Made by a program: the position numbers and the translations under genes. A stretch of 62,866 bases of DNA from an uncultured Lachnospiraceae bacterium (GTDB taxonomy: Bacteria > Bacillota > Clostridia > Lachnospirales > Lachnospiraceae), in contig CAMKQB010000001.1 in the NCBI GenBank assembly GCA_946414825.1, positions 1 to 62,866 of the forward strand. Direction: 5' to 3'. The notes beneath the pieces were generated by a model. That model worked only from the letters and a program-made list of their open reading frames with translations, made no database searches and was not told the DNA's origin. Below, one piece after another: positions 44,726 through 54,193 of the stretch (the first letter of the stretch is position 1; each line of letters begins with the position of its first letter).

Positions 44726-47700
44726 TTATTTCTTGGGTGCACTACCCTTTACTACATTTTTTTCTGGGTCCTTATTGTTCTTCTGAGGTCCCTTTGCCGA
44801 CTCCACTTTTTTCTGCGCCTTCTGGACAGCAAGATCGCTCAGTTCTTTAAGCTCGATTTCCTTGTCGTTAACCTTGATTTTATTTTTATAAACATCCTGA
44901 GTACCTACCATTTTTGATAGTTTATTAAGATTATTTAAACTATCCAGACTGTTTTGTATCTCCTCTTTGCTCTTACCTTCGTTTAGCTTGGTAGTTAGCT
45001 TGCCCAGTTCACTAACCAGAGTCTCCTGAAATGCTGCATTTTTGCATATATTAATAGTATTCATTGACATGTCTACAACCTGTGGATTATTGCTATTCTC
45101 CACTGATTTTAGTCCACTGCACAAATGCTTTTTGAACTTATTATTGAATGTCTTGAAACCACTCATTCCCTTCACAAATTCATCAGCCTTGGTATTAATG
45201 GTCTTCGGGTCAAAGATAACATTTGCATTCTTCTGCTGATCAGCGTAAATGCACTTGAGTGCAGATGCAGTAATATTTTTTTCTATTACATTTTCTTTAT
45301 TAGAAGGAATATACTCATAGGAATGTTCTTTTTCCACTTCATCATACAGTGCCCATTCACTTACGAAACTCTTATTTCCGGCCTCCTCCTTGAAAATGGC
45401 ATTCACACTGTCCTGTATCTGTCTTTGCTGATACATCTTCATATCATCATATGAATTGAATGTACTATCCGCTCTCTTCACATCAGTATTTATTCTAACG
45501 CCATTCATATTAGAGAGCCTGGTTTTTTCTTCAGCAAGCTGATCAGGCTTATATTCAGCAATATCGCGAAGATAATGCTCCCCGAAATTCTCTAAGAGTG
45601 CGGATACGTTCTTCCCCAGTTTCTCCTTACGGAACTTGTAAGAAAGCTTCTGCATATCATTTACGATCTCCTGAGATCTTCTGATACGTTCCTCTGACGG
45701 AAGATTTTCCGGCGTGTCTTTTTCTAACTGATCCACCTTACGAATAAGAGCCGTCAGTTCCTTATTGCTCTTGATATTATCCTTTATATAATGAAGCTCG
45801 TTTGACAAGTTTTCAAAGGTTTTATCTCTCTTGTCGATTCCCATAGACTGCTCATCAGCCTGGATATGTTCTTCCAGAAGACCGAGGACATTCTCCATGG
45901 TTTCTCTCCGAAATGCAGAATTCTTTTTTTCTTGTTTGCCACCTGCCTCAGCAGCTTCCTTTTCTTCATTTTTACGAGCTATATAATGCTTCATCTGGAC
46001 AGCCAGCTGCTTTTTAGCTGCGAGGAGTGTTTCTCTTTCGGCATACAGCTCACTATTTTCAAGGGATTCAGCATTGTTTTCATGGGAATCAGCATTGTTT
46101 TCACGATGTTGTTCTAGCTCATTAATAGCTTTTAGAGATTCAGCTATGTTACTATACTCTCTACTTCCTCCCCATACGCCTTTTGTAGCGGCATATAGGC
46201 TGGCGACACCAGCACTGAGTCCAACCAGATGTTCATGCGTAGCACCATATAATGGTGTATCAAACTCTCGCTCCGAAGTTCCCTTGTATTCTTCAGATAG
46301 AGCTGTTTCATCTATATTAATTGGTTCTTCTTTTTTATCCTCTACTTTCTGTTCTTCTTTATTTTCCTCTATAGGATTTTCTTCTTCTACTGGCTTCTCC
46401 TCTACAAGATTTTCCTCCACTTGATTCTCTTCCACTTCCGGCTTAGGAGCATTCTGGCTTAACTGTCTATTTCTTTCCTCAAGCGCCAGCAGTCCAGGTT
46501 CAATTACATCCTCAACCGTTTTTCTGGCTGGCATATCACTTTCTATTTTTGTTAAAAAAGCATGGTTTTCTTCTTCTATCTTAAGAAGTTCAGGGAGTTC
46601 TCCAGGCTGTAACACCTTAAGGCATTTGAACATCTGCGAAAGTCTATGGGCCTTTACATCATTGGGATGAGCCACCTCGTCAATTGTAACCTTTCCACCA
46701 GACTGTAACTCCTTCTCTACCGGCTTAAATATGCCCTGTTCTTCAAGAAGGTTGCTCTTAGGTTCAAATGGATTGTTCCTGCATTTTTCCTCATAAACCT
46801 TTTTAGCATTTTCCTGCATCACACGCTTTTCATTGGTTAATCTTTCAACCTCCATGGACTTTCGTGACGCCTCTGATGTAGCACTGCCAAGCTTATCCTT
46901 CAGATCATTTAAAAGCTTTAGCTCACGCTGATATACACCTTCGTTCGCTTTACGGTCATCTTCATCTATGAAGCCGATTTTATTCAGCATATCATAGTTT
47001 GATTTAGCTTTTTTATATCTTGCCTCCTGAACATTCACCTCTTGCTGAGCATCTCTGTAATTCTGATCAGCCCTTGCATGAGCTTTCCTGGCCTCTTCCA
47101 ACCTCTTATCATGCTCAGCCATCTGAGCATCCATCTCAGCTCTTGCCTGCTCATTATAATAATCTCGCATTCTTAGCTTTACTTCAGCGAGCTTATCATT
47201 TATTTTACCTGCAAGGTTCCTCCTCACTATGATCTTCTTAGTATCAGTTTTTATTACAGGTGTGGCTACAGACCCTGCCGTGGCATTTCCAACATCACGT
47301 ATACGTTCTGCCTCATAGATTATATCCAGAGCCTTCTGTTTATCCGCTTCACCTTCTATTTTTATGTTATTTGCCTGATTTTCTTTATCTAATACGATTT
47401 TCTGCAATTCTGAACTGATCATTTCATCGTATCGTTTTATATCAGAATAGTCCAACCCTCTTGATGAATGATCGTATGTAATGTGATTTTTACAATAATT
47501 ATAAACAGTTTTCCCTATTTCATCTTCTTTAACGAATCTATCTATATCATCATCAAGAGTACCAGAATACAGCTTCTTGATGATATTATTCTTCCACTTA
47601 TTCGCCGCTTCCTTTTCTTCTTCAGAACCTGTTTTAGACGCCTCGTCCGCAGTCATATATTCACGCTTAAGCGCGGTCATATAGTATCTGGCAGCCATAG

Positions 47701-48133
47701 TCCTAGATACCGTTTCTACATTAACTTCGTCAACAGGCAAAAGCAACTGTTCATTTAGGGCTTCTTTGTAGGAATCAAATATTTTTTCGCCTTCTATCCC
47801 TTTAAAATCCTCATCAAATTTCTTTACAAGATTATCATACGCCTGAACTACAGACTGATACTCCACAGATGTCATCTTGGACTTATTTGTTTCAAGATAT
47901 TTATTAATATCATTTCGAAGTTTAATACTTCTAAGTATATTCCTGTTGTCCTCAAAAGTTGATAAAAACTGTTCCCCGTTCTTATCTTTTCCAGTTTCTA
48001 AGCCATTGTAGTATTCATCATTTTTGTTGTAGTAGTCCCTTATTTTCTGCTGTATTTCCTGAAAATCCTTGTCCGTTGATTTAACAGTATTAACTGTTGC
48101 TAGTATTTCGACATTATATTCTCTTCCTGGCAT
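44726..48133 (-). CDS. Giant cytoplasmic coiled-coil protein, unknown function
   Basis: The 1135-residue protein, nearly equal in length to its partner, has no signal peptide or membrane span. Residues about 320-460 are strong coiled coil (DAQMAEHDKRLEEARKAHAR). About 560-610 is a Pro/Val/Glu-rich linker with repeated VEEN units. A more hydrophobic segment follows near 635-655 (HLVGLSAGVASLYAATKG), then further helical regions and a basic, Lys/Pro-rich tail. It has no GW module and no catalytic motif. AGGAGG precedes the ATG, and a clear promoter lies upstream. Large paired helical proteins suggest a structural complex; this is inference. Confidence 0.82.
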   Translation of the reverse strand: MPGREYNVEILATVNTVKSTDKDFQEIQQKIRDYYNKNDEYYNGLETGKDKNGEQFLSTFEDNRNILRSIKLRNDINKYLETNKSKMTSVEYQSVVQAYDNLVKKFDEDFKGIEGEKIFDSYKEALNEQLLLPVDEVNVETVSRTMAARYYMTALKREYMTADEASKTGSEEEKEAANKWKNNIIKKLYSGTLDDDIDRFVKEDEIGKTVYNYCKNHITYDHSSRGLDYSDIKRYDEMISSELQKIVLDKENQANNIKIEGEADKQKALDIIYEAERIRDVGNATAGSVATPVIKTDTKKIIVRRNLAGKINDKLAEVKLRMRDYYNEQARAEMDAQMAEHDKRLEEARKAHARADQNYRDAQQEVNVQEARYKKAKSNYDMLNKIGFIDEDDRKANEGVYQRELKLLNDLKDKLGSATSEASRKSMEVERLTNEKRVMQENAKKVYEEKCRNNPFEPKSNLLEEQGIFKPVEKELQSGGKVTIDEVAHPNDVKAHRLSQMFKCLKVLQPGELPELLKIEEENHAFLTKIESDMPARKTVEDVIEPGLLALEERNRQLSQNAPKPEVEENQVEENLVEEKPVEEENPIEENKEEQKVEDKKEEPINIDETALSEEYKGTSEREFDTPLYGATHEHLVGLSAGVASLYAATKGVWGGSREYSNIAESLKAINELEQHRENNADSHENNAESLENSELYAERETLLAAKKQLAVQMKHYIARKNEEKEAAEAGGKQEKKNSAFRRETMENVLGLLEEHIQADEQSMGIDKRDKTFENLSNELHYIKDNIKSNKELTALIRKVDQLEKDTPENLPSEERIRRSQEIVNDMQKLSYKFRKEKLGKNVSALLENFGEHYLRDIAEYKPDQLAEEKTRLSNMNGVRINTDVKRADSTFNSYDDMKMYQQRQIQDSVNAIFKEEAGNKSFVSEWALYDEVEKEHSYEYIPSNKENVIEKNITASALKCIYADQQKNANVIFDPKTINTKADEFVKGMSGFKTFNNKFKKHLCSGLKSVENSNNPQVVDMSMNTINICKNAAFQETLVSELGKLTTKLNEGKSKEEIQNSLDSLNNLNKLSKMVGTQDVYKNKIKVNDKEIELKELSDLAVQKAQKKVESAKGPQKNNKDPEKNVVKGSAPKK

Positions 48134-48161
48134 AAAATTACCTCCTCATCTGTCGCTATTT

Positions 48162-48190
48162 TATATACCATCTAATTATTCTACTGGCAA
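48162..48190 (-). promoter_or_regulatory. Promoter of the giant-protein operon
   Basis: TTGCCA (48185-48190) and TATATA (48162-48167) are 17 bases apart on the minus strand, with TGG just before the -10. Confidence 0.6.
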
Positions 48191-48278
48191 TTATCACATT
48201 TAAATGTAGTATACAACAGAAACCGCAACAAAGGCGCAACAAAAAAGAATAATAAGGCCCAAAAATGGTCTTAAAAAT

Positions 48279-48312
48279 TCAAAAAGACCAGATTCATCTT
48301 AGAATCTGGTCC
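48279..48312 (-). terminator. Rho-independent terminator of the lipoprotein gene
   Basis: The perfect 10-bp stem GACCAGATTC / GAATCTGGTC is followed by TTTTTGAATTTTT on the minus strand, just after the stop at 48321. Confidence 0.92.
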
Positions 48313-48320
48313 TCCGTATT

Positions 48321-49037
48321 TTACTCTCCATCCGTCGGGCTTGCATCCAATGGCGTTGCCTCCGGAAGTTCCGAAGTAGCTATAATACATCTATCAATAT
48401 TTCTGAAATCCTCATTTCCTATATAATAGGTGTCATCAGCCGTAATAATTCTCACTGTTACTGTTTCGGGCTCAGTATATTCTATCTCCTCAACCGCTGC
48501 AGCCAGTATACCAATTATTCCAGTAGCAAACTCATATTCATACTCTTCCTTGGTATAATCGTTATAGTCGCCATTATCTACTGCCTGATTGAACTTTTCT
48601 ACATATGCAGAGACCTCTGCATTTGTCTGATTCAGTATGTCTATTGGATAGATGGTTACATCTACGTAATTAATATTATTATCCTTGTACGCTTTTCCAA
48701 CATCAAACTTAGCCTTGCCATAGATCTGCTTTGAAAGATCCACCATTGCCGGTGCCAGCTGTGGGTCTGCCGAAATATCCAGTCCGTAATATGTAGCCAG
48801 GTTATTTGCCAGACGAGTTACATTTTGCAGATAGGTTGCTTCTGCATCCTCATCATTTGCTCCTGTAAGCCTTACATAGTCACCGGTTACACCTAGATAG
48901 TTTGATGATATCAAGCTTTTCACATATGCCTGATAGTTTGACGCTTTGCTACCACAGGCTGTGAGGCTGAGAAGCAGAGTCAAGGCCAAGAGCAGGGATA
49001 TGAATTTGTATAGGTTTTTATTTTTATTAAATATCAT
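48321..49037 (-). CDS. Lipoprotein of unknown function
   Basis: The 238-residue protein has a lipoprotein signal peptide with lipobox LSLTAC (Cys about residue 28), so it is anchored to the outer face of the membrane. The mature part is acidic and alpha/beta, with no family I recognise with certainty. Its N-terminal half (NYQAYVKSLISSNYLGV) is helical. The C-terminus is Pro/Asp/Ser-rich. It is bounded by a terminator downstream and a dispersed repeat upstream, with metG beyond. It may be transcribed on its own. Confidence 0.82.
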   Translation of the reverse strand: MIFNKNKNLYKFISLLLALTLLLSLTACGSKASNYQAYVKSLISSNYLGVTGDYVRLTGANDEDAEATYLQNVTRLANNLATYYGLDISADPQLAPAMVDLSKQIYGKAKFDVGKAYKDNNINYVDVTIYPIDILNQTNAEVSAYVEKFNQAVDNGDYNDYTKEEYEYEFATGIIGILAAAVEEIEYTEPETVTVRIITADDTYYIGNEDFRNIDRCIIATSELPEATPLDASPTDGE

Positions 49038-49050
49038 TGTTTCCTCTCAG

Positions 49051-49076
49051 AGATTCTTCGCTTCGCTCAGAATGAC
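49051..49076. repeat. Dispersed intergenic repeat, copy 2
   Basis: AGATTCTTCGCTTCGCTCAG followed by AATGAC. Copies lie at 4099 (short), 59516 (diverged) and 61881. Each lies just upstream of a minus-strand gene, here the lipoprotein. Confidence 0.75.
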
Positions 49077-49125
49077 ACATTATATTCATAATAATTTTCA
49101 AGGTTCATAATGAAAATAGTGTGTA

Positions 49126-51132
49126 TCAACTAATCATAGAGCCGGCTGGCACGTCCTTGTCTGCGGTAAGCAGAGCGAGGTCTCCATTATCATCCTCAGC
49201 ACAGAGGAGCATTCCCTCTGATAATACACCTGCCAGCTTAGCAGGCTGAAGATTTGTAATAACAACAACCTTCTTACCAACCATATCCTCTGGGCTGTAA
49301 TAATTCTTGATTCCTGATACTATCTGTAGAACCTTTCCAGCCACCTTCACCTGTGAGCAAAGAAGCTTCTTGGATTTTGGAACCTCCTCACAGGATAGAA
49401 CCTCTCCTATCTGGAGCTGCATTTTGTCAAAATCATCTATAGTAAGCAGAGCCTTCTGAACAGCCTGAACACTGTCAGGAACACTCTTCTCAGCCTTAGC
49501 CTTTGCCTCAGCTTTCTTCTTCTCCTCTTCCGGATCTGGCTGTGGTTCAGGTTCCTTAGATGGGAAGCGACGCTCTATCTCGTCCAGCATAGCCTCAGTA
49601 TCTATTCTGGCAAAGAGTATCTCTGGTGTATCTGTAACCTTATTGCCATTTGGATATAAACCAAACTGTCCCATTTCTGTGACTGATCTCTTCTGGGTAT
49701 TTAACTGCGCAAGTATACGAGCTGATGTATCTGGAAGGAATGACTCCAGCAGAGAAGCGCCTATGGTAATGCTCTCGATAAGGTTATATAGAACTGTACT
49801 AAGTCTGTCCTGCTTATCCTCTTCCTTAGCCAATACCCATGGCATAGTCTCATCTATATACTTATTACATCTCTTGAAGAGATTCCATATCTCTGTAATT
49901 GCATCAGCTACACGAAGCTTGTCCATGCAAATGTTTACTCTGAGTCTGGTGTCGCTGACAACCCTCTTCAGATCATCATCTACTTCTTCGCTTACTCCGG
50001 TATTATTTACTACTCCGTCAAAGTATTTATTTGACATAGAGATAGTTCTATTAACCAGATTACCCAGTGTGTTAGCCAGGTCTGAATTAACTCTCTCGAT
50101 AAGAAGCTCCCATGATACAACACCATCATTTTCAAATGGCATTTCATGAAGCAGAAAATATCTCACGGCATCAACTCCGAAGAGGTCTACCATGTCATCT
50201 GCATATAGTACATTACCACGGGATTTACTCATTTTGCCATCAGACTGCAGCAGCCATGGATGACCAAATACCTGCTTAGGAAGTGGCTCACCCAGTGCCA
50301 TAAGCATGATTGGCCAGTAAATGGTATGGAATCTAAGGATATCCTTACCTATCAGATGCAGATCTGCCGGCCAGTATTTTTTATACATTTCATCTGAATT
50401 ACCATCTGCATCATAGCCAAGTCCGGTAATATAGTTTGAAAGTGCATCTATCCATACGTAAACAACGTGCTTAGGATCGAAGTCTACAGGTATACCCCAC
50501 TTAAATGAGGTTCTGGATACACAGAGATCCTGAAGTCCTGGTTTAAGGAATGTATTAACCATTTCATTCTTACGAGCTTCCGGCTGTATGAATTCCGGAT
50601 GATCCTCGATATATTTAATAAGCTTTGGAGCGTACTTGCTCATCTTAAAGAAGTAAGCCTCTTCGGAAGCCTCCTTAACAGGGCGTCCGCAGTCAGGGCA
50701 GCATCCGTCTACCAGCTGTGACTTAGTCCAGAAGGACTCACAAGGTGTACAGTAGAGTCCGTCGTATGAACCCTTATAAATATCTCCCTGGTCATAAAGC
50801 TTCTTGAAAATCTTCTGAACCTGCTTCTCATGATACTCGTCTGTAGTTCTGATGAACTTATCATATGAGGTATTCATCAGATCCCAGATTCTCTTAATCT
50901 CAGCAGCCTTCTCATCTACAAACTCTTTAGGAGTACTCAGCTCCTCGAAAGCCTTTGTTTCAATCTTCTGTCCGTGTTCATCGGTTCCAGTCTGGAATCT
51001 AACATCATAGCCGATGAATCTCTTGTATCTTGCGATACTGTCCGCCAGTACTATTTCATAGGTATTTCCAATATGTGGTTTACCTGATGCATATGCAATA
51101 GCGGTTGTGATGTAATATGGTTTCTTTGCCAT
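49126..51132 (-). CDS. metG: Methionyl-tRNA synthetase
   Basis: It charges tRNA-Met. The 668-residue class I synthetase shows the HIGH-type AYASGKPHIGNTYE, zinc cysteines (CTPCESF, CCPDCG), DALSNYITGLGY and KMSKSRGN. The anticodon helix bundle follows. A Lys/Glu-rich linker leads to the C-terminal tRNA-binding domain (FDKMQLQIGEVLSCEEVPKSKKLLCSQVKV). GGAGGG precedes the ATG. The leader of about 90 bases is too short for a T-box. Confidence 0.97.
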   Translation of the reverse strand: MAKKPYYITTAIAYASGKPHIGNTYEIVLADSIARYKRFIGYDVRFQTGTDEHGQKIETKAFEELSTPKEFVDEKAAEIKRIWDLMNTSYDKFIRTTDEYHEKQVQKIFKKLYDQGDIYKGSYDGLYCTPCESFWTKSQLVDGCCPDCGRPVKEASEEAYFFKMSKYAPKLIKYIEDHPEFIQPEARKNEMVNTFLKPGLQDLCVSRTSFKWGIPVDFDPKHVVYVWIDALSNYITGLGYDADGNSDEMYKKYWPADLHLIGKDILRFHTIYWPIMLMALGEPLPKQVFGHPWLLQSDGKMSKSRGNVLYADDMVDLFGVDAVRYFLLHEMPFENDGVVSWELLIERVNSDLANTLGNLVNRTISMSNKYFDGVVNNTGVSEEVDDDLKRVVSDTRLRVNICMDKLRVADAITEIWNLFKRCNKYIDETMPWVLAKEEDKQDRLSTVLYNLIESITIGASLLESFLPDTSARILAQLNTQKRSVTEMGQFGLYPNGNKVTDTPEILFARIDTEAMLDEIERRFPSKEPEPQPDPEEEKKKAEAKAKAEKSVPDSVQAVQKALLTIDDFDKMQLQIGEVLSCEEVPKSKKLLCSQVKVAGKVLQIVSGIKNYYSPEDMVGKKVVVITNLQPAKLAGVLSEGMLLCAEDDNGDLALLTADKDVPAGSMIS

Positions 51133-51227
51133 TTCGGTGTATCCCTCCGTTTATGTATTTACACTATGTTCCTTACGCGAATGAAACTTATCGTTACATG
51201 GGTTAAGTACATAAAGCGCTAAGGGTT

Positions 51228-51256
51228 ATTTTACCACAATACCAGGAATGTGACAA
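51228..51256 (-). promoter_or_regulatory. Promoter of metG
   Basis: TTGTCA (51251-51256) and TAAAAT (51228-51233) are exactly 17 bases apart on the minus strand. Confidence 0.7.
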
Positions 51257-51274
51257 GGAAACAAAAGCCACCAC

Positions 51275-51308
51275 CAAAGTCGGTATAAAGGCAACCTCAA
51301 AGTCGGTA
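51275..51308. repeat. 11-bp direct repeat at the 3' end of the 51297 gene
   Basis: CAAAGTCGGTA occurs at 51275-51285 and 51298-51308. The second copy carries the last codons and stop, so the gene end was probably duplicated locally. Confidence 0.6.
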
Positions 51309-52169
51309 GCAGCTGAGAGATGATTCAAAATCCAACTCATACCAGAAATCATATTTTTCAAAAATACCATCAAACTCTCGTTTTACTATCCAGGCTACCT
51401 GATTAAAATAATCTTGAATCCCCAGGCTTCCATACCACCATCTACAGTCGTTCTTCATAAAGAACAATCTGGCTTTCATGATTTCATCTTCCCATTTTAC
51501 CTGAACGTCATCTGTATAATAATCATTGAAATAATCTACGCCATACTCTCTAGCCGATTTGTATTCATCATAAGTTTCAAACATAGATGTTGCTGTCATT
51601 TTATCCGCCTCATCATAGTCGCCATATGTTAGCTCTAAATACTCATCATATGTATCATATTCCAAAGGATCCCAGACCGATATCTCAGAGTTATCAAAAA
51701 TATCTAACCACATTTTTCTTCCTAACTCCTGCACACTACTTACTTCAAGCTGGCTCGCTATATAATCCTGCAAAATGTCCGTTTCTCCAAAAATCGCCTC
51801 CCATCCTTCTTCGCTTACACCTTTAATATCCGGCTCATATATATGATAATTAAGAAGCATGCCCAATGGTCCTTCATATATCAAATCAAAATGATGTTCA
51901 GGATTTGCCAGACTCTCCCATTCTTTGCTTCCATCTGGTCTTTCGACTAATCCTCTTGTATATTCCACGGGATTAACATCACAGGCATAATTCACATTCT
52001 CTATTTCATCAAAAGCATCACTATCTTTTTTGCCATAACTATACATATGACCATTTGTAAGGATTGTGGCATCACGCCACAACCCCCACTTTTTTAGGAA
52101 CCGTATCATATCAAGTGCCATTTCATCCAGTCTGTCATTCAGCCCATTCTCTATAACAGATTTGCTCAT
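51297..52169 (-). CDS. Acidic protein of unknown function in the sigma-WYL island
   Basis: The 290-residue protein is strongly acidic and rich in Tyr, Trp and Asp, with no signal peptide, membrane span or known catalytic motif. The N-terminal part (MIRFLKKWGLWRDATILTNG) and a Tyr/Asp-rich middle (about residues 180-230) are distinctive. Its ATG overlaps the EEP gene stop by 4 bases (ATGA), so the two proteins are made together and may interact. One possibility is an inhibitor of, or partner for, the nuclease; that is inference only. Confidence 0.75.
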   Translation of the reverse strand: MSKSVIENGLNDRLDEMALDMIRFLKKWGLWRDATILTNGHMYSYGKKDSDAFDEIENVNYACDVNPVEYTRGLVERPDGSKEWESLANPEHHFDLIYEGPLGMLLNYHIYEPDIKGVSEEGWEAIFGETDILQDYIASQLEVSSVQELGRKMWLDIFDNSEISVWDPLEYDTYDEYLELTYGDYDEADKMTATSMFETYDEYKSAREYGVDYFNDYYTDDVQVKWEDEIMKARLFFMKNDCRWWYGSLGIQDYFNQVAWIVKREFDGIFEKYDFWYELDFESSLSCYRL

Positions 52170-52993
52170 ACATTTACACCTACCTTTATTGTTGCATGAT
52201 CCGTAAGCCTATTTGTCACAACATTTCTATCAGTCACACTTCTGATTAACTTAAATGATTCATCATTAGCAAGGTTGTTTGCTATAAGAATGTGATCTAT
52301 AGACTTACTTCGATTGTTCCCCGGTCCATAATATGTTCGTTCCATCCCACCTGACACCACCGTTAAGTCTGACTTCATAAGGTCCTTTAGATCATCTGAC
52401 TGTAATGACTTATTAAAATCCCCCATCACTATTACATTTTTATTTTGTTCTACCAACTGACTCACTTCGTATTTTAGAGCCCGATAGAACTCCCTTTCCA
52501 GATATTTTCTCCTTCTTACATATCCATCATTTATAGAATGTCCTGGGAAATAGTCAATTTGCGGTGCGTGTATGTGGAGTATATAGAAATCTCTATTCGG
52601 GGCTGATTTAAAATTAACCCGAATATAATTAATCCTTCTATAAAGGCTAATCTCTTTCTGAGTTTTTAGAACTTCAAATTCATTAACATCTTTTATGAGT
52701 AGCACATTTAGCAAACTCTTAGGATGTTTTTCAAAGTCTGCCTCATCTACAGTTGTTACAAGAGTAAGCCCCAGCATTTCAGCCTTAAGCTTAAGCTCAT
52801 TTAATATCTGATGCTCCTTTACGCCCGGCCTTATTTCCTGCAGCCCCCAAATATCTGGAATATCATCCTTGGCATCATGTAGTATTTCAAAAAGTCTGTC
52901 CTTGTAGCTTTGATAGATATAGTGCTTTCTATCATCTTCTATCACTGTATTATTAAATCCATTTACATTGTTAATTCTTATTTCTAACTTCAT
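52166..52993 (-). CDS. Endonuclease/exonuclease/phosphatase (EEP) superfamily protein
   Basis: A metal-dependent phosphodiesterase fold related to DNase I and ExoIII, 275 residues from the ATG at 52993, which has AAGGAATAAAACT before it. An upstream in-frame start at 53014 has none. The catalytic set is visible: an Asn in INNVNGFN, Glu in WGLQEIR, HIHAPQID, GDFNKS, SIDHIL and the terminal LTDHATI (His). The substrate could be DNA, RNA or a small phosphoester. There is no signal peptide, so it acts inside the cell. It follows a 40-residue acidic microprotein and is coupled to the 290-residue protein. Confidence 0.88.
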   Translation of the reverse strand: MKLEIRINNVNGFNNTVIEDDRKHYIYQSYKDRLFEILHDAKDDIPDIWGLQEIRPGVKEHQILNELKLKAEMLGLTLVTTVDEADFEKHPKSLLNVLLIKDVNEFEVLKTQKEISLYRRINYIRVNFKSAPNRDFYILHIHAPQIDYFPGHSINDGYVRRRKYLEREFYRALKYEVSQLVEQNKNVIVMGDFNKSLQSDDLKDLMKSDLTVVSGGMERTYYGPGNNRSKSIDHILIANNLANDESFKLIRSVTDRNVVTNRLTDHATIKVGVNV

Positions 52994-53047
52994 AGTTTTA
53001 TTCCTTTCCTTCATTTACAAATCAATAGTTTCTTCGGAATTAATTTT

Positions 53048-53170
53048 TCAGAATACTTCACCTTTATCCTCATCATCCATGCTGCAAAGTACTTCGTCGT
53101 ACCAAAAGTCCAGCATCTCAGCCTCAGTTTCGATGTCATATTCCTCGATAATCTCATCTGGGATTCCCAT
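53048..53170 (-). CDS. 40-residue acidic microprotein
   Basis: An ATG at 53170 is preceded by AGGAGGAGGTGAGAATC, one of the strongest ribosome sites in the window. It opens a frame of 40 codons ending at the TGA at 53048-53050. The product starts MGIPDEIIEEYD, contains EMLDFWYDEVLC and ends KGEVF. It is very acidic (about 16 Asp/Glu), with one Cys and one Trp. It lies 54 bases before the EEP gene on the same strand. An inhibitor or leader peptide for the downstream nuclease is possible. The short length means chance is not fully excluded. Confidence 0.65.
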   Translation of the reverse strand: MGIPDEIIEEYDIETEAEMLDFWYDEVLCSMDDEDKGEVF

Positions 53171-53213
53171 GATTCTCACCTCCTCCTTTAGGGAAATTGA
53201 ATTTTAACGTAAT

Positions 53214-53250
53214 TAAAAAGAACGCTGCGAAATCGTTTCACAACGTTCTC
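53214..53250 (-). terminator. Rho-independent terminator after the 299-residue gene
   Basis: On the minus strand AGAACGTTGTGAAA pairs with TTTCGCAGCGTTCT (two G-U pairs) and is followed by TTTTT. It divides the island into a sigma-WYL unit and a nuclease unit. Confidence 0.88.
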
Positions 53251-53293
53251 ATTATTATTATGGTTTTCTCTACTTACAAATTTTTGTAATAGG

Positions 53294-54193
53294 TTATTTT
53301 TCTTTAAATGAATTTGCTTCCGAATCATCAAAAATATTTGTATTCAAAAGGTTGTTCAAGGCATCTATTTTCTTGTCCGTCTCTTTAAAATCCTTCTCAT
53401 ACTTTTTACATACCTTCTCAAAATGTTCTTGATGCGTTTCTTTTAAATGGCTATAAATCCCCTCTCTCCTCAGCTCCCAGAATCTAATTGCATATTCTAT
53501 ATATCTACGAAGATCAGACTTACTAGCAATCGGTTTTATTCCGTTGTTTATCAGGGCTTTTATAAACTTATATTCTTTAGTTTGACTAGCGTCTTCCCCC
53601 TCTTTAATCCCAACAAAACTATACAGATCCGAGCATAGACTAAGTAGCGAGGCCATAGCATTATCACTGTCTGAGTCTGAGCCCATCGACTTATACTCAT
53701 CCAAAAATTTACATAGTATCTTGCGATTGACTATACTCATAGCTACCGAATACCCATTTATTATAAATGCTTTCTCACCTTTATAATATCTGTACAAAGC
53801 CCACAGGTAAGTATCAAATCTATCGTTTCCGATTCCTTTCTTGATATTATTAAGCCCACCAGGTTTCGGAAGTATGCATATGTTGTAAGGTGAGGTCTGC
53901 AGGTACTCAAGTATATTATTTAATTCCGAAAACTTTTTCTTAAAAGCCACGCCACATTTACTGAGGCTTTTCCCATCACATAAAATACTGCCATAAAATG
54001 TGGTACTCCTACTGTCATTAAGCCTAAGATTAAAACATACCTCTCCGGATACATCAATAGATTTCTGAAATTCAGAATCATCTACATATATCCATTTCCC
54101 GATCTTGCACCCCCGACTAATTTTTGTAGAATCTATCTTGTAACAATCCATAAAAAATTTCCAGGCTTTTTCATCACTATCACTTTTAATCAT
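53294..54193 (-). CDS. Unknown protein coupled to the sigma-WYL regulator
   Basis: The 299-residue protein is mixed-charge and soluble. It has eight cysteines (for example GCKIGKW, EVCFNLR, ILCDGKSLSKCG) and a Lys-rich C-terminal helix (about 235-290). I see no known domain. A segment DRFDTYLWALYRYYKGEKAF (about 122-141) may form a helical core. Its ATG overlaps the sigma-WYL stop by 8 bases (ATGATTAA), so the two are translationally coupled. That invites a role as partner, anti-sigma-like factor or effector of that regulator, which is inference. Confidence 0.78.
   Translation of the reverse strand: MIKSDSDEKAWKFFMDCYKIDSTKISRGCKIGKWIYVDDSEFQKSIDVSGEVCFNLRLNDSRSTTFYGSILCDGKSLSKCGVAFKKKFSELNNILEYLQTSPYNICILPKPGGLNNIKKGIGNDRFDTYLWALYRYYKGEKAFIINGYSVAMSIVNRKILCKFLDEYKSMGSDSDSDNAMASLLSLCSDLYSFVGIKEGEDASQTKEYKFIKALINNGIKPIASKSDLRRYIEYAIRFWELRREGIYSHLKETHQEHFEKVCKKYEKDFKETDKKIDALNNLLNTNIFDDSEANSFKEK

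Noticed and set aside
51133..51227. T-box leader upstream of metG
   Set aside because: The leader is about 90 bases and shows neither the T-box sequence nor a terminator hairpin.
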